Shown here piece after piece: positions 9,909 to 18,900 of a stretch of DNA of 21,353 bases. Numbering within the stretch: position 1 is the stretch's first letter; the number at the start of each line of letters is the position of its first letter. The notes under the pieces are model-generated. The model searched no databases and was not told the DNA's origin. It saw nothing but the letters and a program-made list of their open reading frames with translations. Source of the DNA: Branchiostoma floridae (Eukaryota; Chordata; Leptocardii; Amphioxiformes; Branchiostomatidae); contig NC_049979.1 of assembly GCF_000003815.2 (NCBI RefSeq), forward strand, positions 2,392,034-2,413,386, given 5' to 3'. Both the position numbers and the translations under genes were made by a program.

Positions 9909-10073
9909 CTAAACTTTCTTCCAACACAAAGGTATACACAGATCAAATTTTCAACGACCACTGTCGCCTTCTTCAGGATCAATACTGATCACTGATCAAT
10001 GCATCAGTATTGATCCGGAAGAAAGCGAAAGTGGTCGTTGAAAATTTGATCCGTTTGTTGGAAGAAAGTTTAG
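9909..10073. mobile_element. Fold-back element with arms of about 70-80 nt
   Basis: The left arm 9909-9989 and right arm 10003-10073 are complementary over CTAAACTTTCTTCCAACA, GATCAAATTTTCAACGACCA and GGATCAATACTGAT. The left arm has an extra 11 nt or so. The loop is about 13 nt. Transcription would give a long hairpin. There is no coding capacity. It lies in the intron between exon 9741-9836 and the candidate micro-exon. Confidence 0.85.
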
Positions 10074-10220
10074 TATTTTACTGTGAAAAGTCTAGTCGAT
10101 GGTCGCAGATAGTCACGTACTCTCTACAGGACGTGCGGTTCTGGTATGTTTTGCACGACCTGTCTAGTCTTTACCGAGTCATCTCTTCAATTTGAGAATA
10201 CGTGTTGAATTTTACTCATA

Positions 10221-10346
10221 ACATCATCATCATCATCATGGCGACCATCATCATGTTTTAAAAAACCATCATCATCATTACTCTTCACTATATTCATCAT
10301 CATCATCTTCATCAACGTTACAGCAGCAGTATCTTCATCATCATCG
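10221..10346. repeat. CAT-rich trinucleotide tract
   Basis: Several runs of CAT (five at the start, then groups of two to five) are separated by short non-repeat pieces, with a CAG run near 10323. Confidence 0.9.
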
Positions 10347-10532
10347 GCTACTTAGCTAGTTACATTAGGACGGAAATGGCAGAATTGATAACAACAGGTC
10401 CAAAATGTAAAAACGTCAACTGTTTCTCGTTAAGAAAAGTAGAATTTTCCAAGCTTTCTATTAACTGAAGTTGACAATGTGGACGCATTTTGCTCTATGT
10501 TGAGTTGACCCTGGCATCATCCCAGAGTTAAC

Positions 10533-10546
10533 GCGCCCTCTAGCGG
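10533..10546 (-). promoter_or_regulatory. CTCF-like site CCGCTAGAGGGCGC
   Basis: The minus strand matches the CTCF core consensus of the form CCNSYAGRKGGCRS at every constrained position. CTCF is known across bilaterians with a conserved core motif. Occupancy is not shown by sequence. A second match in the same orientation lies about 10 kb away. Confidence 0.5.
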
Positions 10547-10640
10547 GATCCATCCCACCTGCAGATATGATTATCAGAGAAACACTTCCGTCGCGTCGCT
10601 ACTTGACCTTTTTACGTCATGTTTTGGTGCTTGAGATTGA

Positions 10641-10734
10641 CAGAACATGGCACGCAAGTGTTGTTGAGTAGGGAAACACGACAGGTGCAGAACATGGCAC
10701 GGCAAGTGGTCTTGAGTAGGGAAACACGACAGGG
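10641..10734. repeat. 47-nt direct duplication
   Basis: CAGAACATGGCAC begins at 10641 and again at 10688, and both copies end GAGTAGGGAAACACGACAGG. The copies differ at a few positions in the middle (GCAAGTGTTGTT versus GGCAAGTGGTCTT). Confidence 0.85.
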
Positions 10735-11300
10735 GCGACCTTAACACAGACAGGTGCGCTATTATATGCAACGTTCCTCCGGATATGACTGGCTGTACAA
10801 GCTATCCAGCTGCAGTAAACAATGGTATAGACTGACAAGTGGGAAACAAAAAAGACAAGTGCTTCCCGCCCCTGTTTTCTCCATTATAAGTCATCCTAAG
10901 GAATTCTCGGGTTTCGGAAGACAAAGAGGTGAATGTGTCGTAGAAAACATATGTCTCAGGTACTAGGTCGTACCAGATTTGCAAAGAAATCCTAAGGATA
11001 GACCTGATTACTAGTATCTTTGTTTGTCTCTTTTCTATCCGTTACATGTACCTGCGAATGTACCTGTCGATCATTCTTAGTTGTTACAAATGAGAACATG
11101 TATAGGTAGTTCATTCTTTCGAACCCCCTACAGCTTACAATATCAATGCTAACTTAACAGTGAGATAATCATAACGTTCCTCAATTTTATCTAAGTAAGA
11201 GCTGACTGAACTCTTTTCAGATTGCCTTATTCACCCTATATTCCAGAATAGACATGATAATTGGACCTCTCTCGGCCATCACGTGACACGATATTGTTCT

Positions 11301-11940
11301 ACACCTGTCTTACCTCCCTTAAGATAACGCTTGAGACAGTAATATCAGGAAAGTGTCGTACACCTGTCTTACCTCCCTTAAGATAACGCTTGAGACAGTA
11401 ATATCAGGAAAGTGTCGTACACCTGTCTTACCTCCCTTAAGATAACGCTTGAGACAGTAATATCAGGAAAGTGTCGTACACCTGTCTTACCTCCCTTAAG
11501 ATATCACTTACGACAGTAATATCAGGAGAGTGTTGTACACCTGTCTTACCTCCCTTAAGATATCACTTGAGACAGTAATAACAGGTGAGTGTTGTACACC
11601 TGTCTTACCTCCCTTAAGATATCACTTGAGACAGTAATAACAGGTGAGTGTTGTACACCTGTCTTACCTCCCTTAAGATATCACTTGAGACAGTAATAAC
11701 AGGTGAGTGTTGTACACCTGTCTTACCTCCCTTAAGATATCACTTGAGACAGTAATAACAGGTGAGTGTTGTACACCTGTCTTACCTCCCTTAAGATATC
11801 TTTTGAGACAGTAATAACAGGTGAGTGTTGTACACCTGTCTTACTTCCCTTAAGATATCACTTGAGACAGTAATAACAGATAAGTGTTGTACACTCGCCT
11901 AACATTCCTTAAGATAACACTTAAGACAGTAATATGAGGA
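11301..11940. repeat. 59-nt minisatellite, about 11 copies
   Basis: ACACCTGTCTTACCTCCCTT recurs at 11301, 11360, 11419 and every 59 nt to 11832, with a degenerate copy from 11891. Variants cluster by position (GTCGTAC early, GTTGTAC later; GATAACGC versus GATATCAC), which suggests growth by local copying. The first nine copies carry GGGAGGTAAG on the minus strand, and five later copies carry CAGGTGAGT on the plus strand; both match 5' splice site consensus. Confidence 0.95.
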
Positions 11941-12019
11941 GACGCACACTGGAACACGTTTCATCCACAGCCCATTGACGAACCCCGCATGCTTCCCCCC
12001 AGGCAGGCTACGGGCTTAC

Positions 12020-12043
12020 CCCCAAAGCTGTGAGGTCGGGGAT
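12020..12043 (-). CDS. Candidate 24-nt micro-exon (IPDLTALG) embedded in a 29-nt minisatellite
   Basis: On the minus strand, TGTGATACAG is followed by ATCCCCGACCTCACAGCTTT, then GGGG and a strong donor GTAAGC (12019-12014). The resulting exon is 24 nt, phase 0 at both ends, and encodes IPDLTALG. It would join SEKIQ (exon at 15750) to VRSLS (exon at 9836) without breaking the frame. Directly upstream on the minus strand lie ten more copies of the 29-nt unit. Each carries the acceptor and most of the exon but not the GGGGGTAAG end, so only the last copy could be a complete exon. The pyrimidine tract before the acceptor is weak. The call rests on splice motifs and phase alone; the gene could equally splice straight from 15750 to 9836. 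Confidence 0.33.
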
Positions 12044-12343
12044 CTGTATCACAAAGCTGTGAGGTCGGGGATCTGTATCACAAAGCTGTGAGGTCGGGGA
12101 TCTGTATCACAAAGCTGTGAGGTCGGGGATCTGTATCACAAAGCTGTGAGGTCGGGGATCTGTATCACAAAGCTGTGAGGTCGGGGATCTGTATCACAAA
12201 GCTGTGAGGTCGGGGATCTGTATCACAAAGCTGTGAGGTTGGGGATCTGTATCACAAAGCTGTGAGGTCGGGGATCTGTATCACAAAGCTGTGAGGTTGG
12301 GGATCTGTATCACAAAGCTGTGAGGTTGGGGATCTGTATCACA
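12022..12343. repeat. 29-nt minisatellite, 11 copies, overlapping a candidate micro-exon
   Basis: AAAGCTGTGAGG recurs every 29 nt from 12024 to 12314. Copies are almost identical, differing mainly by GGTCGGGG versus GGTTGGGG in the right half. The unit is not a multiple of three, so no long frame runs through it. On the minus strand every unit contains GATACAG followed by ATCCCCGACCTCACAG. Confidence 0.95.
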
Positions 12344-12521
12344 ATAGCTACTCTGAGGAGAGATCTGCTTTGGTTAACCCCTGATTAGCAGAGTCCTTGT
12401 CCTCTCCTTGTGCTGCTTTGGTGTACGAGAAAGGGGATTATGGTTGAAGAGGGTTTTAGTGGTATTCCTTCAGAGCCTGGGTGCCATCATATTTAGTTCA
12501 CGGAAACTCCTTCCTTTCGGC

Positions 12522-12725
12522 TTAAGCTTCGTCACATTTACAAACCGGGATCCGGCCGGGCAGCTTTCGGACGCGAAAAAATGACATAAAATACATTAAA
12601 ATACACAAAATGTCGAAAGAAAATTCATAGGTATGATTTGTGTATTTTTCTAGGATACATTTTAATTTCTTGTTTCTTAAAATATCCCGACCGGGCCCCG
12701 GTTAGGAAATGTAATCTAAGCCTAA
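12522..12725. mobile_element. MITE with terminal inverted repeats, copy 2
   Basis: The left end TTAAGCTTCGTCACATTTAC followed by AAACCGGGATCCGGCCGGGC pairs with the right end (GACCGGGCCCCGGTTAGGAA, then ATGTAATCTAAGCCTAA). Same family as 4592-4799 by its ends and size (about 205 nt). The centre is AT-rich and diverged. Confidence 0.78.
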
Positions 12726-12727
12726 GA

Positions 12728-12851
12728 TTCTCTAATGCCGTGAAAGGGAGTATGACAGTGTCTGTATGTCGAGGAAAGGAGGCGGGCAAAACTGCCAGCT
12801 TCCACGGCAAACTCCCCTTCAAAGCAAACTCTCTTCCCCTGCATTAGAGAA
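12728..12851. repeat. Possible short element with 11-bp inverted ends
   Basis: TTCTCTAATGC at 12728-12738 is the exact reverse complement of GCATTAGAGAA at 12841-12851. The 102 nt between is GC-richer. It abuts the MITE copy ending at 12725. An 11-bp match could arise by chance. Confidence 0.4.
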
Positions 12852-13310
12852 CCCTAGCCAACTTTGAAACTAGGGAACCAGCCCCACTACCACCACCCAA
12901 TAAAAAGCTAGCCCCACTCGAAGCCTGCGAAGGAGGCTAGGCAGTTGTACATGTACGTAGCGTATGATCAACACTGCGTACTTCCCTGGAAGTAGTATCC
13001 TGACGCACATCGCCTGTCACGTCCAGAATGCCACGTAAGCCACGTATGATATAAGGGTCTATAAATGCGTGCTTTGCAAATTTTAGTAAATCTTTAAAAA
13101 TGTAGAGGAAGCGAAGAGAAAATCTTCACTACATGAAAGACGTCGTATAAAACCTTGAGAGAAAACAATTATTGAACTGGATTTGCTTCGACATTGATAG
13201 TAATGCTTTTTCTACTCGACTCCTGTACGTTTAACAACAAAACATTGACTTCTCAAAACCCGCTTCCGTCGGAGCTATGATTTAAAGTTTCGTGTTCGCT
13301 TCTTTTGCAG
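12852..13310. other. No gene seen
   Basis: Contains a TATAAATG string near 13060 and the pyrimidine tract leading to the candidate exon at 13311. No open frame with splice support. Confidence 0.35.
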
Positions 13311-13403
13311 GATTATTTTGCCACCAAACCGTGATACCGGTAGCGATTACGTCACACGTTACCTGTCTTCAGGCGGACACGTGGTTTGGGTTTATTTGTA
13401 CAG
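13311..13403 (+). CDS. Candidate internal exon of a nested plus-strand gene
   Basis: A good acceptor (TTCGCTTCTTTTGCAG) precedes 13311, and TACAG|GTATGTC is a good donor at 13404. The 93-nt exon has one open frame after its first base. It reads IILPPNRDTGSDYVTR and then YLSSGGHVVWVYLY, leaving two bases. The segment SSGGHVVWVYLY loosely resembles the strand-rich end of PAS-type domains, but it is far too short for an assignment. A second frame is also open; the third hits TGA after seven codons. Joined to the exon at 13615, the spliced codon is AG+T and the frame stays open to 14020. No upstream exon was found, and the strand is opposite to the gene in whose intron it lies. A chance splice-like pair or a transposon relic is a serious alternative. 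Confidence 0.3.
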
Positions 13404-13614
13404 GTATGTCTTCTTCATTCGCACCTGACACGCGATGTGCTTCTGTTATAATGTTCTTTGGACAGGTACAGAAGTGTATGGTTCCATCGACACCTTTCTA
13501 ATTATGGTGTATTAAACTAGTGAAATCACCACTTCACGCGTGAAGATTATGGATAACGAATTGGTACTTGTAGCGTGAGTCTGGCGAAGCCTGGTGGAGG
13601 CTTTATCTTTTCAG

Positions 13615-14020
13615 TAGCCCACGGAGTCTGAAAGAGACTATGCCAGACAACCTTGCCAACCCACGGAGTCTGATAGAGACTATGCCAGACAACCTTGCCA
13701 ACCCACGGAGTCTGAAAGAGACTATGCCAGACAACCTTGCCAACCCACGGAGTCTGAAAGAGACTATGCCAGACAACCTTGCCAACCCACGGAGTCTGAT
13801 AGAGACTATGCCAGACAACCTTGCCAACCCACGGAGTCTGATAGAGACTATGCCAGACAACCTTGCCAACCCACGGAGTCTGATAGAGACTATGCCAGAC
13901 AACCTTGCCAACCCACGGAGTCTGAAAGAGACTATGCCAGACAACCTTGCCAACTCACGGAGTCTGAAAGAGACTATGCCAGACAACCTTGCCAACTCAC
14001 GCTCCACAGAGAGACCATAA
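13615..14020 (+). CDS. Candidate terminal exon encoding nine 14-residue repeats
   Basis: The acceptor CTTTATCTTTTCAG ends at 13614. After one base completing a codon, the frame runs SPRSLKET and then nine copies of MPDNLANPRSLxET (x is I or K), ending LANSRSTERP and a stop at 14020. An AATAAA follows at 14096-14101. The repeat period is 42 nt, a multiple of three, so each array copy keeps the frame. Copies differ mainly at I/K and at P/S near the end. The opposite strand is also open across the array (reading RLRGLARLSGIVSI repeats), so an open frame alone is weak proof of coding. The phase fits the exon at 13311-13403 across a 211-nt intron. It could be a lineage-specific repeat protein or simply a non-coding minisatellite. 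No known family recognised. Confidence 0.3.
13617..14000. repeat. 42-nt minisatellite, nine copies plus partial
   Basis: Units begin CCCACGGAGTCTGA at 13619, 13661, 13703 and every 42 nt to 13955, and each contains CTATGCCAGACAACCTTGCC. The copies are nearly identical, with A/T at one position (AAAGAG versus ATAGAG) and C/T near the end. Both strands are open across the array because the period is a multiple of three. Confidence 0.95.
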
Positions 14021-14095
14021 TAGCCCCAGTACGGAACACTGCCTCTGTTCAGGCCATTCCGACGTCCTAAAAGGGCGACTGTTCCTTTCAAGTCC

Positions 14096-14101
14096 AATAA
14101 A
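14096..14101 (+). terminator. Candidate polyadenylation signal AATAAA
   Basis: AATAAA lies 76 nt after the stop codon at 14020 of the repeat-coding frame. It would end the candidate nested plus-strand transcript. It supports that model only weakly, because such hexamers are common in AT-rich DNA. Confidence 0.3.
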
Positions 14102-15749
14102 GAACGATTCCTACAGCAGGAGTCGACCTAAAGGAAATCCAGGTGACTTGCACACCTGGACGTGAACGCACTGAGAAAGAATTTACATACATCAACGACC
14201 GGAGGTCGGGACCAGGCTAGTACATATTTCACTCCATAGAGGCCTATCTAACATAGCTTGCTCTAAGTTCTCAATACCAGACTCTAGTTAAAGTGTCCGT
14301 AAAAGTCAAACGTCTGCAATGTACCTGGCCACTTGGTTTCCATAGAAAAACAGAAGAAACTATGTCCTGTTTGGCTCGACAACAGGGTTCCGCAAATTTT
14401 ACCCTTCGGTGAGTCAGCTTCTAGAAATTAACCATCCTTCCCGGACAGGTCCTGAATGCCCGCACTTGAACCAAGGATTACCTGACAACGGCGCCCAAAT
14501 CCGCTGCTACACTGCAACAATGGGGCGCCTGATTCCGACGCTACACCGCAACAATGCCATCCCTAGTCCCCACATGTGGAATCATTAGCTCTGACTTAAT
14601 TAATTCCGGCAATCAGGAATGTTCTAGATAAGATAACTCATGTATGGACACTGGAAGGTTTTTGTTGCTCAGTGGCCGCGGGTTTCTAACAGTGGGGTGG
14701 TGTTGTGGGGTATACAAGTTTACGGTGAAAGTCAGCAATGGTATATAGATCAGGTATATATGGGGACCCATATCGGAAGATTTGCATGCATTTGTAAGCT
14801 TTGTGGCTTCTGAATAACGTAAAAGACGAAGCCTGTTTTTTTTGGATTGTAGTTTATATAGTAACGATAGAAATATTACTTTCTGAATCTGAAGTATAGG
14901 AAAGTTTCCTCACTTCAAATTATATGTTAGTAATCGTATTTCGTCTGCGTTTTGACAATACAATGTACTAAGTCATGTTATACAAACAAATCTCAATCTA
15001 TATTTTGAACATCACAAAGAGACGAGAAGACGCCAGGGTACCTCTCTTTAAGTAGTTTTAGAACCCATGTTTTAGACTAGTATCTAGTATTAGAAGTCCT
15101 GCCATTATATGTACTTTATTATGACTTTTCTATCTGTATGCCTGCACTAAACCTAGACAGGATACAAATGTAGTATAAAGGCTGTCAACATTGTAAACTT
15201 GCTCGTCACAGTACCTTCAAATTCTTTCAGAGATAAGATCTAAGAACTGAATAGCTTATCGGCTAACGTCCGGGTATTTAAATCCCTGTTCTGATACGAC
15301 GTCGCACATTGCAACATTTTTAAATTGAAACATCCCTTTGATTGTAGCATTCCCATGCGTTATGTGTAGGTTCTACTACACGCAACATCCCAGTCAACCT
15401 CACTAAATGTACGTTGATTCCATATTGTGAACCAAGCGAAAAGCTGACGACCATAAACAAAATGTTGTGTATGTGAAAGAGGCTTAACTCACATTAGGGG
15501 AAACAGTCCTTTATCAACTCCTGAACACTCTAATGGCGAGTTTTAAAATGTCTTTTAAAACAAGCCCAAAACATCGGAATTACACGATCCAGTTTTGATT
15601 GACAACCTGTCAAACAAATTCTCTGATTAACCGGCCCATCGGCGGCCGAGGTTGGGGGTAATGGGGTATAATTGCCACAAGTACACAATCATGACCGAAC
15701 TCTGCCCCCCTCCCTCCTCCATTGTACACCTGTCGTCGAGAAATCGCAC
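14102..15749. other. No gene seen; short duplication at 14490-14557
   Basis: A 34-nt imperfect direct duplication occurs at 14490-14523 and 14524-14557 (GGCGCC...CAACAATG). The rest is AT-rich intron-like sequence. A fragment near 15009 resembles the one near 7611. Confidence 0.5.
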
Positions 15750-15878
15750 CTGTATCTTCTCACTCCTCTCCAGCTGGCTCCGAACTTCTTGAAGACGCCT
15801 CGTCTCCTTCTTGTTGAGTCGGTACGTCTCCAGTTCCTTCTCCGTGGACGCCATCTGCAGCGTCCGTGGTTTCTCCGC
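15750..15878 (-). CDS. Coiled-coil coding exon, 43 codons, of the minus-strand gene
   Basis: The minus strand shows a candidate acceptor CGACATGCAG before GCGGAGAAA and a donor after GATACAG (GTGCGA, 15749-15744). The 129-nt exon is phase 0 at both ends. It begins AEKPRTLQMASTEKELETYR and continues LNKKETRRLQEVRSQLERSE, ending KIQ. The high content of K, R, E, Q and L, with hydrophobic residues spaced by three and four (L, Y, L, L, V, L), is typical of a coiled coil. An ATG at 15884-15882 lies in frame just before the acceptor, so this could also be a first exon starting MQAEKP; an in-frame TAA lies about 11 codons further upstream. I prefer an internal exon because of the AG and the phase match with the right-edge exon. 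Family not recognised. Confidence 0.6.
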
Positions 15879-16863
15879 CTGCATGTCGGAGGTCGGACCC
15901 CGGTGACAGTCTTGTTAGAGTCGCCGCTAGAGTTGCTACTGCTCCGGTATGGGCCCCTCGCGTCTCGGGTCACTTTGGAGCAAAGGAAAAGTCAACAGTG
16001 TTCTCGGGGCGCGGCAGAACACACACACACTTATCCTGGGCCGACCACCATCCCACCTACACGACAACAGCTTAGCAACGGAATGTCGGACGGTCCCTGC
16101 CGAGATAGCAGCCTTCACACCGTCCCGGGTCGGGCACTGTCTCTCCTGATATCACATATATGTACGTCACCCAGAAGAGTTTAAAAGAACGGGAGCCGTG
16201 GCACAGAAAACAGGTCGCCAGTGACAGCAGATATGCCGTTCAATTACGCCAGACTAATTAAGGGATTTAGTCCCGTTTCTGCCCCGATGGTTGGCGGACA
16301 AATAGAGGGGATTAAGATTATAGGACCACGTCACAGCTGAGATTAGTGTGAATCACAGCCCCGACTTGTAGTCCGTGTCTTCGCGCTTGTTTTCGCCTTG
16401 CGTGCCGATACTATTTATGTATAACTCCCATTCTCGTGTATCCACAACACTTAGCGACGTGTCTTCGAGAGGGATTTTGTGTCTCAAGTGCACTGATTGC
16501 TTTTGTACTTTGTTCCCGGCCGGCACTTCAGTTGAGACTACCTCCGAGTAAACTTTCCTGCTTAATCACCATTCATTAATATATGACTCTGCACACGGAC
16601 GAACTTGAACTCCGGGCCTCTCTCACAAAACGGCAAGGGCCACGCACAATCACCGGTTGACTTGCAATGTGTGTGTGTGTGAATGAATGATACGTAGTTG
16701 TTGTAATCTTCCGTAACGGACTGCACGCCTTGCAACTTCACAAAGGCGCGCCACGTCTGTACACCGAGAAAACACATATCAGCCGGCCCCGAACAAGCGG
16801 AACGGTGTGTACAGTGTCTAATAGTGGCCATGATTACATCAGCAAGTATACCTGAATGTCTCA
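15879..16863. other. No gene seen
   Basis: Intron-like sequence upstream of the coiled-coil exon. Several overlapping open frames occur on both strands (15866-16184, 16562-16864), but none has convincing splice sites or a recognisable domain. A short (AC)5 lies near 16020 and a (TG)n near 16667. Confidence 0.45.
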
Positions 16864-17379
16864 TTAAGGCTAACGTAACAAACCGGGCCCGTTCTGTCTC
16901 GTTAAGGCCCCTTCACACGAGAGCGAGAATGAGCCGGAATGTCGTCAGAATGAAAATGTGGCCAAAAGAATATCTGGAATGCCGTGAGAATTTCTAGAAA
17001 TACACTACGAATTCCCAGGAATAGAAAAGAATTTCAATTCTGACGGCGTTTTGGCTCATTCCTTCTCGTGTGAAGGTCCATTCGGAATTCCCACCTGAAT
17101 GGGCCCGAATGTGGCACGAATTTTGCAAATACTTCATTCCGGCTGGTTCTGCTTGATTCCTGCGAATTCGGTTTCAGTGTGCATGCCTTATTAAGGCGCG
17201 ACTGGGCTGTTTGTGGAAACGAAACATAGACATGAAAACGTAAAAAATATAAAAGGAATAATGCCGACTTTTCTATTTTCTCTTTACGTCTTGTGTAGTT
17301 TGGTGTATATTATATCATAATTTTCGTTCCCGAAAGCTGCCTGGCCGGGCCCCGGTTTGGCAATGTGACGTAGTCTAAA
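16864..17379. mobile_element. MITE copy 3, interrupted by a nested element
   Basis: The left end (TTAAGGCTAACGTAACAAAC then CGGGCCCG) and the right part (GGGCTGTTTGTGGAAACGAA ... GGCCGGGCCCCGGTTTGGCA, ATGTGACGTAGTCTAAAC) belong to the same family as 4592-4799 and 12522-12725. About 290 nt of unrelated sequence (16902-17190) separates them. Removing that insert gives an element of the usual length of about 220 nt. Confidence 0.78.
16902..17190. mobile_element. Nested MITE-like insertion with fold-back half and TTAAGGC flanks
   Basis: The insert begins TTAAGGCCCCTTCACACGAG, and TTAAGGC recurs right after it at 17191-17197, which fits a target duplication at TTAA. Arms 16912-16955 and 17032-17074 are near-complementary (TTCACACGAGAGCGAGAATG against CATTCCTTCTCGTGTGAA). 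GAATTC-like strings recur inside it. No transposase. Whether the family is of piggyBac type (TTAA target) or another is not clear. Confidence 0.65.
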
Positions 17380-17572
17380 CTAAAGTCGATGTAGGAACGG
17401 AACGGCGTGTTAAGTATCTAATTAGTAGTAGCGATAATTACATACAGCAGCTGGTATACACGGTCTTGTGAAGCCGATAAAGATTAGACATCCAGGTTAT
17501 GAAATACGCAAGGTACCAAATCTCAACCAATTAGATAAGATTTGGAAACGGTCAGACATTTCAGACAAAATC

Positions 17573-17652
17573 CGCTGCCTTTCGTCAGTTTTGACGTTTT
17601 TGTTAAAAAATCTAGTAACTCGTTTTAAATTAGTCTCTGACGAAAGACGGCG
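17573..17652. repeat. 16-bp inverted repeat, possible fold-back fragment
   Basis: CGCTGCCTTTCGTCAG at 17573-17588 pairs with CTGACGAAAGACGGCG at 17637-17652 with two mismatches. The CGGTCAGAC...TTTCGTCAG wording also resembles the arms of the larger fold-back at 18901-19276, so the two may be related. Confidence 0.5.
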
Positions 17653-17907
17653 AAAGTCCGTCATAACTAATTAAGTCTTTCGACTTTTGTACATTTCTGT
17701 AACAAAGAATGCAATGAATTTACTCTGGACTGTGACGAATATGGAAGCTAATGACAGGTTAATATATATCAATTGTGTAAGTCTAAGGTTATAAATTCAC
17801 GGAGTGACCGCCCGGTCAGATGTACCGACATGCGATATTGTGTAGTACATGACAGAAGTCAACATTGGTGTCGGCTATGTCGTTCTTTTCCGCACCAGAT
17901 CTAGAAC

Positions 17908-18014
17908 CTTACACCCCCCACACACACCTGCCTGACGTGACCTTACACCCCCACACACCTGCCTGACGTGACCTTACACACACACACACACACACACGCA
18001 CGCACGCACGCACA
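17908..18014. repeat. 34-nt duplication leading into (CA)n
   Basis: CTTACACCCCC with CACACACCTGCCTGACGTGA occurs at 17908 and again at 17942, then the third start CTTACACACA runs into a (CA)n(CACG)n tract. The copies differ by two bases in the CA part. Confidence 0.85.
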
Positions 18015-18800
18015 CTTGCCTCTAAGCAGAGGTTTGGCTCAGGCTATTTTTGTCGTGCTTTTAGACGTTTTGTCGGGCTTTTCTTATAGTCTCTACGAGA
18101 CTCCGGCCTGGCTGAATAGTAATAGGGGACTTTGGCAAAAAAAAAGTTATTGGTATGGGAGTGAACTGGCCGGCCGGCGGTGATAGCTGGATAGACTGCA
18201 AAAGACTAACTGAAATCCAATAGCAACTTATTTGTCCCCATTTGGCCAAATTGTCTTTTGTCATCCAACTGACACGTCCGCTTGGAGACTAGTTTTCTTA
18301 GCGGGAATGAAGAAAACGGGACAAAATAGAAAGTACGGAGAAAAGCGTTTAAAAACACGACAAAAACAACCGACGCCGAAGCTCTGCTTCGAGAGTCCAC
18401 TAGCTGTAAGTGTTCCCCAGTGTTAGTTCAAGGCGCCAAGCACAGAAAGGACGGCAAATACTCGCATCCGGCAGCGCATGTTTCACTCAATACCTGCTCC
18501 TTATTACAAGGGCCCGTTGAGTCATGTCAGGTCCTGACAGCGCTCTGTACAGAACTGTTTCATGTATGGATGACTCACGTGCATGGTACCTAACGGTTCT
18601 CATGGATCGATCGTTTAACATTTTTTTTCTATTTGCTTTTGGACAGACGGGGACAATGTGGCACTGCACTCAAGTTTTTGTAACTTATATTAACAGTGCC
18701 ACATACACTGTACAGACAGAAGGTAACGTTGACAACGGGTTCAAAAAATCTGATTGATCTGATACGCCAAAAAAGTAGTTACTCAAGTGACTGTATATGT
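18015..18800. other. No gene seen
   Basis: Intron-like sequence before the assembly gap. Several overlapping frames of 60-77 codons exist on both strands without splice support or recognisable domains. Confidence 0.4.
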
Positions 18801-18900
18801 NNNNNNNNNNNNNNNNNNNNNNNNNNNNNNNNNNNNNNNNNNNNNNNNNNNNNNNNNNNNNNNNNNNNNNNNNNNNNNNNNNNNNNNNNNNNNNNNNNNN
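18801..18900. other. Assembly gap of exactly 100 N
   Basis: One hundred N bases. The round number suggests a placeholder of unknown true length. It ends exactly where the left arm of the fold-back begins. Confidence 1.

Noticed and set aside
13464-13500. Acceptor TTCTTTGGACAG as a further exon after a 60-nt intron
   Set aside because: The intron would be unusually short and the following frame closes quickly; the acceptor at 13614 fits better.
15672-16184. Plus-strand frame of 170 codons
   Set aside because: It overlaps the coiled-coil exon antisense, has no recognisable domain and no splice support; composition follows the GC-rich exon.
16562-16864. Minus-strand frame of 100 codons containing CERGPEFKFVRVQSHIL
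   Set aside because: It runs through a (TG)n-derived HTHTH segment and has no clear acceptor or donor; judged a chance frame.
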